From Schizochytrium sp. CCTCC M209059 (lineage: Eukaryota > Sar > Bigyra > Thraustochytrida > Thraustochytriidae), in contig KN805425.1 in the NCBI GenBank assembly GCA_000818945.1, positions 62,470 through 122,803 on the forward strand: 60,334 nucleotides of DNA. The letters run 5' to 3'. This document shows, in pieces, positions 28,728-38,131 of this stretch (position 1 is the first letter of the stretch; every line of letters begins with the position of its first letter). Made by a program: the position numbers and the translations under genes. Under the pieces are notes generated by a model, which saw nothing but the letters and a program-made list of their open reading frames with translations, had not been told where the DNA came from and made no database searches.

Positions 28728-30129
28728 CCGCGCCGGCGGCCCAGAGACGCTGGCGCTGGCGGCCGCTCTGCAGCGCGCCTGCAGCCCGCCTGCGCAGCGG
28801 CGCCTCGCGCGCGAGATGGAGCCTGCCGGCGCAGGGATCGGGGTCTGCCTCTTCTCCACGCCGGGCCAGGCCAGGCCAGGCCGGGCCAAGCCAAGCCCAA
28901 CTTCGGCGGACGAACACGAACTCCTCTGCTCTGCTCTGCTCTGCTCTGCTTGACATTGGAAAGAGAACTTGAAGGGAAGACTCGAGTATCGAGGAAGCTG
29001 AGCAGCCTGAACAGCAGCAGCAGCACAGCAGCAGCAACAGGGGCAGCAGCAGCAGCGAGGACGGAGACCCGGCCGGAAAGGACAGGATTGACTGACTGAC
29101 TGACTGACTGACTGACTGACTGACTGACTGACTGACTGACTGACTGACTGACTGGTTGAATGACTGGGGAGCAAGAAGAGGTCAGTCGAGCATCGCATTG
29201 TCCCGGGTTTGGTTCCATTGCTTTCGTCTTCGTTCGTGTTCGTTTTTCTCCAAATGGGCCAAAATGGCCAAGGTATAGATAGTAACGTTTGGAGATGCTA
29301 AAAGCACGGCCAGCGAGCGACTCCGGCATCGCCTGTTGGTAGGATTCTAATAGGGCAAGCGCGATGACTTGGATCTCGAGAATGAATCTCCATTTTATTC
29401 TTGGTTTCTCTACAGCAGAAGCCCATCGCTCCGCATGGTTCGGATCTAACGCCTCTGCTACGTTGACATCCTTTTTGTCCATTATCAGCCTCGGCATCCG
29501 CACCGAGCGGATGCGAGCTTCCGGATCCCACCTCCAGCCCGTCCCGCGGCCTCGCCTCCCCCGCCACACCTCCCTCCTCACCACGTCTCTCCACGAGGGT
29601 CGGTCCCGGCGTTACTTCTTTTTCACCACCGTGGCCCCTGGACGGTGCAAGTGCGACACAGCGCGGCAGCAACTCCATCCATCATCCAATCCACCTGCAG
29701 CGCGACGAGGGACACGTTTCCGTCCTTCTTCTGCGTCTCCCCGCCACGACGACGTACTACAAGTACGTACGTATATATATATACGTACGCTCCGAAGCCA
29801 GGGCGCGGTCTCCCTCGCTGCCACCGCGAGAAGGCCGGCCTCGGCGCCTTCGCGTTGCCCAGAAGGGACAGCGCGGAGGGAGGCTTCGAAAAGAAGGCGA
29901 GGCCAAGACCGGCCAGCCAAGCCGGGCAGAACTTGAAGGCGAGCGACCGCCGCCGCAGCGCAGGGCGGCGCGGCGCAGGGCAGCGCGGCGCGGCGCGGCG
30001 CGGCGGGCCTGCCTGCGTGCCTGCCTGCCTGCCTGGAATCCCCTCGCTCCTGCCCGCTGCCCTGGGAGCGGCGCGACGGACGGGGCGCGGCGAGGCGTGG
30101 CGAGGAGCGGACGAACTGCAGCAGACACG
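28728..30129. other. Divergent region between pseudo-E2 and polytopic membrane protein genes
   Basis: GC-rich at both ends, with the (TGAC)n array at 29089-29154, a palindromic ACGTAC-(TA)n-GTACGT element at about 29764-29789, GCGGCGC runs near 29960-30005 and (CCTG)n at about 30008-30033. No gene is called. Long open frames on either strand are repeat-driven. Confidence 0.55.
29089..29154. repeat. (TGAC)n microsatellite
   Basis: About sixteen uninterrupted TGAC tetramers. On the minus strand they would encode Ser-Gln-Ser-Val repeats, which argues against that part being coding. The array lies 362 nt upstream of the preferred pseudo-E2 start. Confidence 0.95.
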
Positions 30130-33100
30130 ATGGGCCCGGCGACACAACGCGGGGACTCTGGAACGTCGCGCGAGGAGGCCGTCGCGGCGGAGGAGAGAGA
30201 ACATGAAGAGAGGGGTTGCGCGCAGGATAGAGACGTTGCGCGCGCGCCCATGCTTGAAGAGCAAAACGCTGGCGCGAACCCACTCCCTCAACCACCACTG
30301 ACTCACAGTCAGGATAACCTCGGGCGACAAATGAGCGACGGCATGGACTTTGCCGCAGCTGCAGCCACGACGATGCGTTTGCCTCTAGACGTCGACCTCG
30401 CCATTTCGTCATCGTCGTCGTCATCATCATCATCATCATCGTCGTCGTCGTCGTCATCTTCTTCTTCTTCTTCGTCGTCGTCGTCAACCTCTCCGCGGTC
30501 GACATCGCCTTCCTCGGCGTATATACCTCATGATAAGGACCCCGCAAATCGCGTGAGCCGAGGGAACGTGGCGCAACCCGAAGTGACGGATACAGGGCCT
30601 GAAACTTCAAACTTTCTTCGCATGCTGGAAGAAGGCGAGACGAGACAAACCCGCGAGGAGAATGAAATTGGGTCGTCCTCGCTGCCGCCAGGCCCATCTT
30701 CGCGGCGACGCGTCCGACGAAGTGCAGGCGCCAGCGAAGATTTCTCAAGCGGCATCGAGGAGGCCGGCAAGCTGAGTGCGCACACTGTGGAGCTTATCTC
30801 CATGACAAGGGACCGTCTGTTTCAATCATATCCAGTGTGGCTTTCCGTCGTCGTCACCGCGATTCTTGGCGTCTACGCCGTTTTGCTCACGTGCGCCATC
30901 GTAGCCGATGCCTTTATCCTTTGGAGTAACATCCCTGGCATTCTCGACGGAAGCACCGATCTCGTTGCGGTCGGCCAATTTTCCCTCCACGAATTGATCC
31001 GTCTCACTTGGGCTAATGGTGGCTACTCGTCAGCAATCTTCATCGTGGTCTGCTCGCTCGTTTGGCCAATTGTCATTGTTGGTCTCATGCTCTCGGTATG
31101 GTTTGGCGAGCTTCAGCTTCGAACGCGCTCGCGGATCCTGCGCTGGGTTTCCCGACTTGGGACCATGTCCCTGTACTTTTTCTTTTTCATTTTCTTTCTT
31201 GACTCCTTTCTTCAAGTGGACTTCAATGATGATACGGGTACTCACCGCGCCATCCGTGGCGAGCCCGGCTGGGCTGTCTTTGTCTACCTCGCCAACGTCA
31301 TTCTTTTGCTCGTGCTCACGGAGTGGATCTACGTCTTGCACTACAACGCAGTATATCTGCTCACCTGGACACTCGAGCGCGAGACCAAGTCACTTCGTCT
31401 CAAGTGGTACTTTGGAAATGCAAATCCGTTGTGTCGGACTCTCTGTTGCGTAAATTCCCTTCTCGGGGTGCACGGAGTTCCACAGGGAACATTCACCAAA
31501 GAAGAGGCGGCTGCGGCTGCTGCGGCTGCGGCTGCTTCTGCTTCACCCACTGCCGCCACTGCCACAACTGCTGCCGCGACGAATGCTTCGGCTTCAACTC
31601 CGTACCACGATCAGCCTCAAGATGTCTCAACCGTTGATGGTGACGATCCTTCTCCTTCTCCCTTTTCTCCTCCTCCTTCTCCTCCTCGAATCGCAGCGCC
31701 TCGTGTACAAGGCTCCGCTTGCGAAAGCGAAGTCTCGCGAGATAATGGTCCAGAGGAAGTGAGTGATGACGTCCTGTCAACAACTTCATCCGACCCTCTT
31801 ATCCTTGGCGGCAGAGGTAACACGACAGCACGCCGATCAATGTCTGCGGCTACGGTCCCAACCTTTCTGCCAGCTCCGCCTTCGCCCGTGTCGCCGCGAA
31901 GTCCTTCTACCAAAGTACACAGGGCTGCGTCGCAACAGCTGCGTCGCAATGGCCCAGCACTTGGGGCACAGTCGCATTTTATTCGCCATGCGAATCGCTT
32001 CGAGTCTGCCACAAACCGCTCGAGTCGGGCGCAGCGAAGAGAAGGATGGTACTTTGCCGACAATAAAGAGGACTCGTCCGGGAAAAAGTCACCCAAGTCC
32101 TTGTCCACCGACATGGAGTTTATTCGCGGAAGCTATCGATTTGCCTGCTCTCGCCTCGGAGAGATCGTTGGCATCGGCGTTTCTATCATGATTGCCGCGC
32201 TCGGTGTCAGCGCGTACAGTCTCCCCGTTTTGAAACAGACGCTTGCCTTTCAGCTGGAAGGAGCGGATCTATCGCCAGGAATCCAGGTGCAATATTTGAC
32301 ACTTCCAGACATTGGCCAACGCCTCCTACCCGACATTGAGCCAATCGAAACGAGCTGGGTGGCAGGCGTGGTGTTCATCGTGGTGTGCTACTTTTTGCTT
32401 CTCTTTGCTCTTCCCATTGTGCTGCACTGCATTTCGTCCTTTTGTGCGTTTTTCCCTGTTCAGCACTACTTTGGGAAACGCTTCCTCCGGGCGCTCTGTC
32501 ATGCAGGCAATCTTCTCTCTGTTTTCGCTGCCTTTGAGGTCGCCATGATGGTTCTCATCATCTTTTCCTATGACGTGGGCATGATTCTCTTGGCCATGAT
32601 GGAGCGGGGCGGTATGAAGGCAGCAGATGATCTGGTCATCGATGGCCTCAGGTTCGGCTATTGTGCGCAATTCGAAGCTCTCACGCTTTGCCTCGGTCTC
32701 GAGAGAGAGGACGGCATTATTACGGGCCTCCTCGTCGCAGGCATGAATATTCCCTTTCTGTACTATTTTTCTGAAACCTATCATCGGCACTTTGGCCTCG
32801 TCGCTGATGGCCGCAACGAGCAGAGTTACGCGTCGGGGGAGACGACGCACAAACATCGGGCCGAGGGATGCATCGTGTACCTTTGCTATCGTGGACATTG
32901 CTGCTCGCGCAAGTCGTACATGTTTCGCCAGCAGAGCGTCGATGAGGATCCCTATTATCGCTTGCAGCGCTCGGACAACTCTTTCATGGAACAGGTGAAT
33001 CAGCTCGAGGATGGCAAGTATGCAAGCGAGGACGCGGGCGTAGAGCACGATGGCGACGCGAGTACTAATGATGGCAAAGACGGATTATCGAAGCCCGAAT

Positions 33101-33652
33101 CCGGCTGGCGAGCGCGCCGTCGCAGCCTCGCCGCGAACTTTGGACGCCACTCGGCCTTGTTGCGTGGGCTTCCAGGGTCGCCTGGGTGGCGATCTCCTGA
33201 CGGCAGCGGGACTGGCCTCGAAGGAGACCCGCCACCTGTGAGCGCGGACCGTCCGCGCCGGCGAAGTCAGCGCTTCATGTTCACCCGAAGCTCGTCCCAG
33301 CCGCCAATTCTTCTTCAGACAGCGGCCTTCTCGGATCAGTCTTCGCCACAATTGACCTCTCCTGGTGCTTCGTCGGCACCTCCAGCTCGTGGTCGTAACG
33401 AGAGTAACGTGAGCAACACGAGCAACGCGAGCGCAGGTGGCCAAGGGTCTCGGCACGAAGTGACGTCCGAGCTCTCGGACGATACCTTGGATAACGAGGA
33501 GGAAAACTTTTCGACGACGCAAGACACAAACGCCTCCTCCACGAGTTCAGCAGACCCTGCGTGCTATGAGGACCTTGAGCAGCAAGATACCACGACAATT
33601 TTGAATGTGACATAGATAGAGAATGAACCTCTTTTTTTTGGGGGGGGGGGGG
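29779..33652. repeat. Duplicated block, copy 1 (identical to 33876-37749)
   Basis: The 3.87-kb block is identical to the later one at an offset of exactly 4097 nt, including all coding and non-coding parts I compared. It begins inside a (TA)n microsatellite and ends in a poly-G run (14 G here, 13 in copy 2), next to the assembly gap. Confidence 0.93.
30130..33615 (+). CDS. Polytopic membrane protein with two PqiA-like four-helix modules, copy 1
   Basis: This 1161-residue protein has about eight hydrophobic helices in two groups, roughly 233-410 and 677-885. Each group has long helices and segments resembling bacterial paraquat-inducible protein A: a small N-terminal region, GGYSSAIFIVVCSLVWPIVIV in the first group, and FEVAMMVLIIF in the second. 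The remainder is low complexity: poly-Ser from TCA/TCG/TCT repeats (about 93-122), Ala/Thr-rich (about 455-490), Ser/Pro-rich linkers and an acidic Ser/Thr-rich tail. PqiA proteins work in envelope lipid transport in bacteria; a role here is unknown and the resemblance is weak to moderate. The start is MGPATQRG at 30130, because the frame upstream lacks an ATG. The gene is probably the same locus as 34227-37712. Confidence 0.75.
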   Translation: MGPATQRGDSGTSREEAVAAEEREHEERGCAQDRDVARAPMLEEQNAGANPLPQPPLTHSQDNLGRQMSDGMDFAAAAATTMRLPLDVDLAISSSSSSSSSSSSSSSSSSSSSSSSSSSTSPRSTSPSSAYIPHDKDPANRVSRGNVAQPEVTDTGPETSNFLRMLEEGETRQTREENEIGSSSLPPGPSSRRRVRRSAGASEDFSSGIEEAGKLSAHTVELISMTRDRLFQSYPVWLSVVVTAILGVYAVLLTCAIVADAFILWSNIPGILDGSTDLVAVGQFSLHELIRLTWANGGYSSAIFIVVCSLVWPIVIVGLMLSVWFGELQLRTRSRILRWVSRLGTMSLYFFFFIFFLDSFLQVDFNDDTGTHRAIRGEPGWAVFVYLANVILLLVLTEWIYVLHYNAVYLLTWTLERETKSLRLKWYFGNANPLCRTLCCVNSLLGVHGVPQGTFTKEEAAAAAAAAAASASPTAATATTAAATNASASTPYHDQPQDVSTVDGDDPSPSPFSPPPSPPRIAAPRVQGSACESEVSRDNGPEEVSDDVLSTTSSDPLILGGRGNTTARRSMSAATVPTFLPAPPSPVSPRSPSTKVHRAASQQLRRNGPALGAQSHFIRHANRFESATNRSSRAQRREGWYFADNKEDSSGKKSPKSLSTDMEFIRGSYRFACSRLGEIVGIGVSIMIAALGVSAYSLPVLKQTLAFQLEGADLSPGIQVQYLTLPDIGQRLLPDIEPIETSWVAGVVFIVVCYFLLLFALPIVLHCISSFCAFFPVQHYFGKRFLRALCHAGNLLSVFAAFEVAMMVLIIFSYDVGMILLAMMERGGMKAADDLVIDGLRFGYCAQFEALTLCLGLEREDGIITGLLVAGMNIPFLYYFSETYHRHFGLVADGRNEQSYASGETTHKHRAEGCIVYLCYRGHCCSRKSYMFRQQSVDEDPYYRLQRSDNSFMEQVNQLEDGKYASEDAGVEHDGDASTNDGKDGLSKPESGWRARRRSLAANFGRHSALLRGLPGSPGWRSPDGSGTGLEGDPPPVSADRPRRRSQRFMFTRSSSQPPILLQTAAFSDQSSPQLTSPGASSAPPARGRNESNVSNTSNASAGGQGSRHEVTSELSDDTLDNEEENFSTTQDTNASSTSSADPACYEDLEQQDTTTILNVT

Positions 33653-33664
33653 GTTTCTTTTTTT

Positions 33665-33872
33665 NNNNNNNNNNNNNNNNNNNNNNNNNNNNNNNNNNNN
33701 NNNNNNNNNNNNNNNNNNNNNNNNNNNNNNNNNNNNNNNNNNNNNNNNNNNNNNNNNNNNNNNNNNNNNNNNNNNNNNNNNNNNNNNNNNNNNNNNNNNN
33801 NNNNNNNNNNNNNNNNNNNNNNNNNNNNNNNNNNNNNNNNNNNNNNNNNNNNNNNNNNNNNNNNNNNNNNNN
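33665..33872. other. Assembly gap (208 N)
   Basis: A run of N separates the two identical blocks. The left flank is a poly-G/poly-T run and the right flank is the start of a TA microsatellite, both typical contig ends. Confidence 1.
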
Positions 33873-33875
33873 TAC

Positions 33876-36800
33876 ATATACGTACGCTCCGAAGCCAGGG
33901 CGCGGTCTCCCTCGCTGCCACCGCGAGAAGGCCGGCCTCGGCGCCTTCGCGTTGCCCAGAAGGGACAGCGCGGAGGGAGGCTTCGAAAAGAAGGCGAGGC
34001 CAAGACCGGCCAGCCAAGCCGGGCAGAACTTGAAGGCGAGCGACCGCCGCCGCAGCGCAGGGCGGCGCGGCGCAGGGCAGCGCGGCGCGGCGCGGCGCGG
34101 CGGGCCTGCCTGCGTGCCTGCCTGCCTGCCTGGAATCCCCTCGCTCCTGCCCGCTGCCCTGGGAGCGGCGCGACGGACGGGGCGCGGCGAGGCGTGGCGA
34201 GGAGCGGACGAACTGCAGCAGACACGATGGGCCCGGCGACACAACGCGGGGACTCTGGAACGTCGCGCGAGGAGGCCGTCGCGGCGGAGGAGAGAGAACA
34301 TGAAGAGAGGGGTTGCGCGCAGGATAGAGACGTTGCGCGCGCGCCCATGCTTGAAGAGCAAAACGCTGGCGCGAACCCACTCCCTCAACCACCACTGACT
34401 CACAGTCAGGATAACCTCGGGCGACAAATGAGCGACGGCATGGACTTTGCCGCAGCTGCAGCCACGACGATGCGTTTGCCTCTAGACGTCGACCTCGCCA
34501 TTTCGTCATCGTCGTCGTCATCATCATCATCATCATCGTCGTCGTCGTCGTCATCTTCTTCTTCTTCTTCGTCGTCGTCGTCAACCTCTCCGCGGTCGAC
34601 ATCGCCTTCCTCGGCGTATATACCTCATGATAAGGACCCCGCAAATCGCGTGAGCCGAGGGAACGTGGCGCAACCCGAAGTGACGGATACAGGGCCTGAA
34701 ACTTCAAACTTTCTTCGCATGCTGGAAGAAGGCGAGACGAGACAAACCCGCGAGGAGAATGAAATTGGGTCGTCCTCGCTGCCGCCAGGCCCATCTTCGC
34801 GGCGACGCGTCCGACGAAGTGCAGGCGCCAGCGAAGATTTCTCAAGCGGCATCGAGGAGGCCGGCAAGCTGAGTGCGCACACTGTGGAGCTTATCTCCAT
34901 GACAAGGGACCGTCTGTTTCAATCATATCCAGTGTGGCTTTCCGTCGTCGTCACCGCGATTCTTGGCGTCTACGCCGTTTTGCTCACGTGCGCCATCGTA
35001 GCCGATGCCTTTATCCTTTGGAGTAACATCCCTGGCATTCTCGACGGAAGCACCGATCTCGTTGCGGTCGGCCAATTTTCCCTCCACGAATTGATCCGTC
35101 TCACTTGGGCTAATGGTGGCTACTCGTCAGCAATCTTCATCGTGGTCTGCTCGCTCGTTTGGCCAATTGTCATTGTTGGTCTCATGCTCTCGGTATGGTT
35201 TGGCGAGCTTCAGCTTCGAACGCGCTCGCGGATCCTGCGCTGGGTTTCCCGACTTGGGACCATGTCCCTGTACTTTTTCTTTTTCATTTTCTTTCTTGAC
35301 TCCTTTCTTCAAGTGGACTTCAATGATGATACGGGTACTCACCGCGCCATCCGTGGCGAGCCCGGCTGGGCTGTCTTTGTCTACCTCGCCAACGTCATTC
35401 TTTTGCTCGTGCTCACGGAGTGGATCTACGTCTTGCACTACAACGCAGTATATCTGCTCACCTGGACACTCGAGCGCGAGACCAAGTCACTTCGTCTCAA
35501 GTGGTACTTTGGAAATGCAAATCCGTTGTGTCGGACTCTCTGTTGCGTAAATTCCCTTCTCGGGGTGCACGGAGTTCCACAGGGAACATTCACCAAAGAA
35601 GAGGCGGCTGCGGCTGCTGCGGCTGCGGCTGCTTCTGCTTCACCCACTGCCGCCACTGCCACAACTGCTGCCGCGACGAATGCTTCGGCTTCAACTCCGT
35701 ACCACGATCAGCCTCAAGATGTCTCAACCGTTGATGGTGACGATCCTTCTCCTTCTCCCTTTTCTCCTCCTCCTTCTCCTCCTCGAATCGCAGCGCCTCG
35801 TGTACAAGGCTCCGCTTGCGAAAGCGAAGTCTCGCGAGATAATGGTCCAGAGGAAGTGAGTGATGACGTCCTGTCAACAACTTCATCCGACCCTCTTATC
35901 CTTGGCGGCAGAGGTAACACGACAGCACGCCGATCAATGTCTGCGGCTACGGTCCCAACCTTTCTGCCAGCTCCGCCTTCGCCCGTGTCGCCGCGAAGTC
36001 CTTCTACCAAAGTACACAGGGCTGCGTCGCAACAGCTGCGTCGCAATGGCCCAGCACTTGGGGCACAGTCGCATTTTATTCGCCATGCGAATCGCTTCGA
36101 GTCTGCCACAAACCGCTCGAGTCGGGCGCAGCGAAGAGAAGGATGGTACTTTGCCGACAATAAAGAGGACTCGTCCGGGAAAAAGTCACCCAAGTCCTTG
36201 TCCACCGACATGGAGTTTATTCGCGGAAGCTATCGATTTGCCTGCTCTCGCCTCGGAGAGATCGTTGGCATCGGCGTTTCTATCATGATTGCCGCGCTCG
36301 GTGTCAGCGCGTACAGTCTCCCCGTTTTGAAACAGACGCTTGCCTTTCAGCTGGAAGGAGCGGATCTATCGCCAGGAATCCAGGTGCAATATTTGACACT
36401 TCCAGACATTGGCCAACGCCTCCTACCCGACATTGAGCCAATCGAAACGAGCTGGGTGGCAGGCGTGGTGTTCATCGTGGTGTGCTACTTTTTGCTTCTC
36501 TTTGCTCTTCCCATTGTGCTGCACTGCATTTCGTCCTTTTGTGCGTTTTTCCCTGTTCAGCACTACTTTGGGAAACGCTTCCTCCGGGCGCTCTGTCATG
36601 CAGGCAATCTTCTCTCTGTTTTCGCTGCCTTTGAGGTCGCCATGATGGTTCTCATCATCTTTTCCTATGACGTGGGCATGATTCTCTTGGCCATGATGGA
36701 GCGGGGCGGTATGAAGGCAGCAGATGATCTGGTCATCGATGGCCTCAGGTTCGGCTATTGTGCGCAATTCGAAGCTCTCACGCTTTGCCTCGGTCTCGAG

Positions 36801-37749
36801 AGAGAGGACGGCATTATTACGGGCCTCCTCGTCGCAGGCATGAATATTCCCTTTCTGTACTATTTTTCTGAAACCTATCATCGGCACTTTGGCCTCGTCG
36901 CTGATGGCCGCAACGAGCAGAGTTACGCGTCGGGGGAGACGACGCACAAACATCGGGCCGAGGGATGCATCGTGTACCTTTGCTATCGTGGACATTGCTG
37001 CTCGCGCAAGTCGTACATGTTTCGCCAGCAGAGCGTCGATGAGGATCCCTATTATCGCTTGCAGCGCTCGGACAACTCTTTCATGGAACAGGTGAATCAG
37101 CTCGAGGATGGCAAGTATGCAAGCGAGGACGCGGGCGTAGAGCACGATGGCGACGCGAGTACTAATGATGGCAAAGACGGATTATCGAAGCCCGAATCCG
37201 GCTGGCGAGCGCGCCGTCGCAGCCTCGCCGCGAACTTTGGACGCCACTCGGCCTTGTTGCGTGGGCTTCCAGGGTCGCCTGGGTGGCGATCTCCTGACGG
37301 CAGCGGGACTGGCCTCGAAGGAGACCCGCCACCTGTGAGCGCGGACCGTCCGCGCCGGCGAAGTCAGCGCTTCATGTTCACCCGAAGCTCGTCCCAGCCG
37401 CCAATTCTTCTTCAGACAGCGGCCTTCTCGGATCAGTCTTCGCCACAATTGACCTCTCCTGGTGCTTCGTCGGCACCTCCAGCTCGTGGTCGTAACGAGA
37501 GTAACGTGAGCAACACGAGCAACGCGAGCGCAGGTGGCCAAGGGTCTCGGCACGAAGTGACGTCCGAGCTCTCGGACGATACCTTGGATAACGAGGAGGA
37601 AAACTTTTCGACGACGCAAGACACAAACGCCTCCTCCACGAGTTCAGCAGACCCTGCGTGCTATGAGGACCTTGAGCAGCAAGATACCACGACAATTTTG
37701 AATGTGACATAGATAGAGAATGAACCTCTTTTTTTTGGGGGGGGGGGGG
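33876..37749. repeat. Duplicated block, copy 2 (identical to 29779-33652)
   Basis: Same sequence as copy 1 without a visible substitution. After the poly-G run it continues into unique sequence (TTTTGAGGGC...), whereas copy 1 ends in poly-T and the gap. This is what two overlapping but unmerged contigs would look like. Confidence 0.93.
34227..37712 (+). CDS. Polytopic membrane protein with two PqiA-like modules, copy 2
   Basis: The predicted protein is identical to that at 30130-33615 (1161 residues, same Ser run, same eight hydrophobic helices). Because even the silent positions and the flanks match, I regard it as the same gene represented twice by assembly rather than a functional paralogue. 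If the duplication is real it is extremely recent. This copy has its natural 3' flank. Confidence 0.7.
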   Translation: MGPATQRGDSGTSREEAVAAEEREHEERGCAQDRDVARAPMLEEQNAGANPLPQPPLTHSQDNLGRQMSDGMDFAAAAATTMRLPLDVDLAISSSSSSSSSSSSSSSSSSSSSSSSSSSTSPRSTSPSSAYIPHDKDPANRVSRGNVAQPEVTDTGPETSNFLRMLEEGETRQTREENEIGSSSLPPGPSSRRRVRRSAGASEDFSSGIEEAGKLSAHTVELISMTRDRLFQSYPVWLSVVVTAILGVYAVLLTCAIVADAFILWSNIPGILDGSTDLVAVGQFSLHELIRLTWANGGYSSAIFIVVCSLVWPIVIVGLMLSVWFGELQLRTRSRILRWVSRLGTMSLYFFFFIFFLDSFLQVDFNDDTGTHRAIRGEPGWAVFVYLANVILLLVLTEWIYVLHYNAVYLLTWTLERETKSLRLKWYFGNANPLCRTLCCVNSLLGVHGVPQGTFTKEEAAAAAAAAAASASPTAATATTAAATNASASTPYHDQPQDVSTVDGDDPSPSPFSPPPSPPRIAAPRVQGSACESEVSRDNGPEEVSDDVLSTTSSDPLILGGRGNTTARRSMSAATVPTFLPAPPSPVSPRSPSTKVHRAASQQLRRNGPALGAQSHFIRHANRFESATNRSSRAQRREGWYFADNKEDSSGKKSPKSLSTDMEFIRGSYRFACSRLGEIVGIGVSIMIAALGVSAYSLPVLKQTLAFQLEGADLSPGIQVQYLTLPDIGQRLLPDIEPIETSWVAGVVFIVVCYFLLLFALPIVLHCISSFCAFFPVQHYFGKRFLRALCHAGNLLSVFAAFEVAMMVLIIFSYDVGMILLAMMERGGMKAADDLVIDGLRFGYCAQFEALTLCLGLEREDGIITGLLVAGMNIPFLYYFSETYHRHFGLVADGRNEQSYASGETTHKHRAEGCIVYLCYRGHCCSRKSYMFRQQSVDEDPYYRLQRSDNSFMEQVNQLEDGKYASEDAGVEHDGDASTNDGKDGLSKPESGWRARRRSLAANFGRHSALLRGLPGSPGWRSPDGSGTGLEGDPPPVSADRPRRRSQRFMFTRSSSQPPILLQTAAFSDQSSPQLTSPGASSAPPARGRNESNVSNTSNASAGGQGSRHEVTSELSDDTLDNEEENFSTTQDTNASSTSSADPACYEDLEQQDTTTILNVT

Positions 37750-38131
37750 TTTTGAGGGCAAAGAGAGCAGCTTTGCCATGCCATATCATGCCAAGTCATG
37801 CGCCATGCCATGGGCAATATTGTCAAGGAAACAGAAATCGAGTAATTGCAAACTGGAGAGCGAGTATGGGCGATTCATGCTTCAATGCCGCTTGCTCTGC
37901 ATACATTCATGCATGCATACGTTGATTGCCTGCCACTGTGCAAAAGGGATTTTGAAGTTGCGCTGCGCTTTTGACGGCGAGACGATGATACCGGACGCGA
38001 TTGGGCTCTGCCTCTCTCAAGAGCGCGATCCACTCGCCTGTACTAATCGGCTGTACGTATATAGGCCTACTAACTACAATGCCTGTCCAAAACTTTCGTT
38101 TTCTTTCCATACCAATGTATTTTAAAGAGTT
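37750..38131. other. Convergent 3' flanks, no gene seen
   Basis: Contains overlapping CATGCCAT-type repeats at about 37775-37812 and CATGCATGCATAC near 37908-37920. A 115-codon open frame from 37778 (plus) lacks any recognisable feature and is built partly on those repeats, so it is not called. Confidence 0.55.

Noticed and set aside
29089..29154. Possible CRISPR-like or other spaced array
   Set aside because: The repeats are contiguous tetranucleotides without spacers; a simple microsatellite.
28728..29198. N-terminal extension of the pseudo-E2 from ATG 29198
   Set aside because: It would encode SQSV repeats and poly-Cys/Ala from microsatellites; more likely 5' UTR.
34227..37712. Second membrane-protein gene as a true paralogue
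   Set aside because: Complete identity including flanks and the adjoining gap make an assembly artefact more likely.
37778..38125. 115-codon frame downstream of membrane protein copy 2
   Set aside because: Built partly on CATGCC repeats, no domain, lies between two convergent genes.
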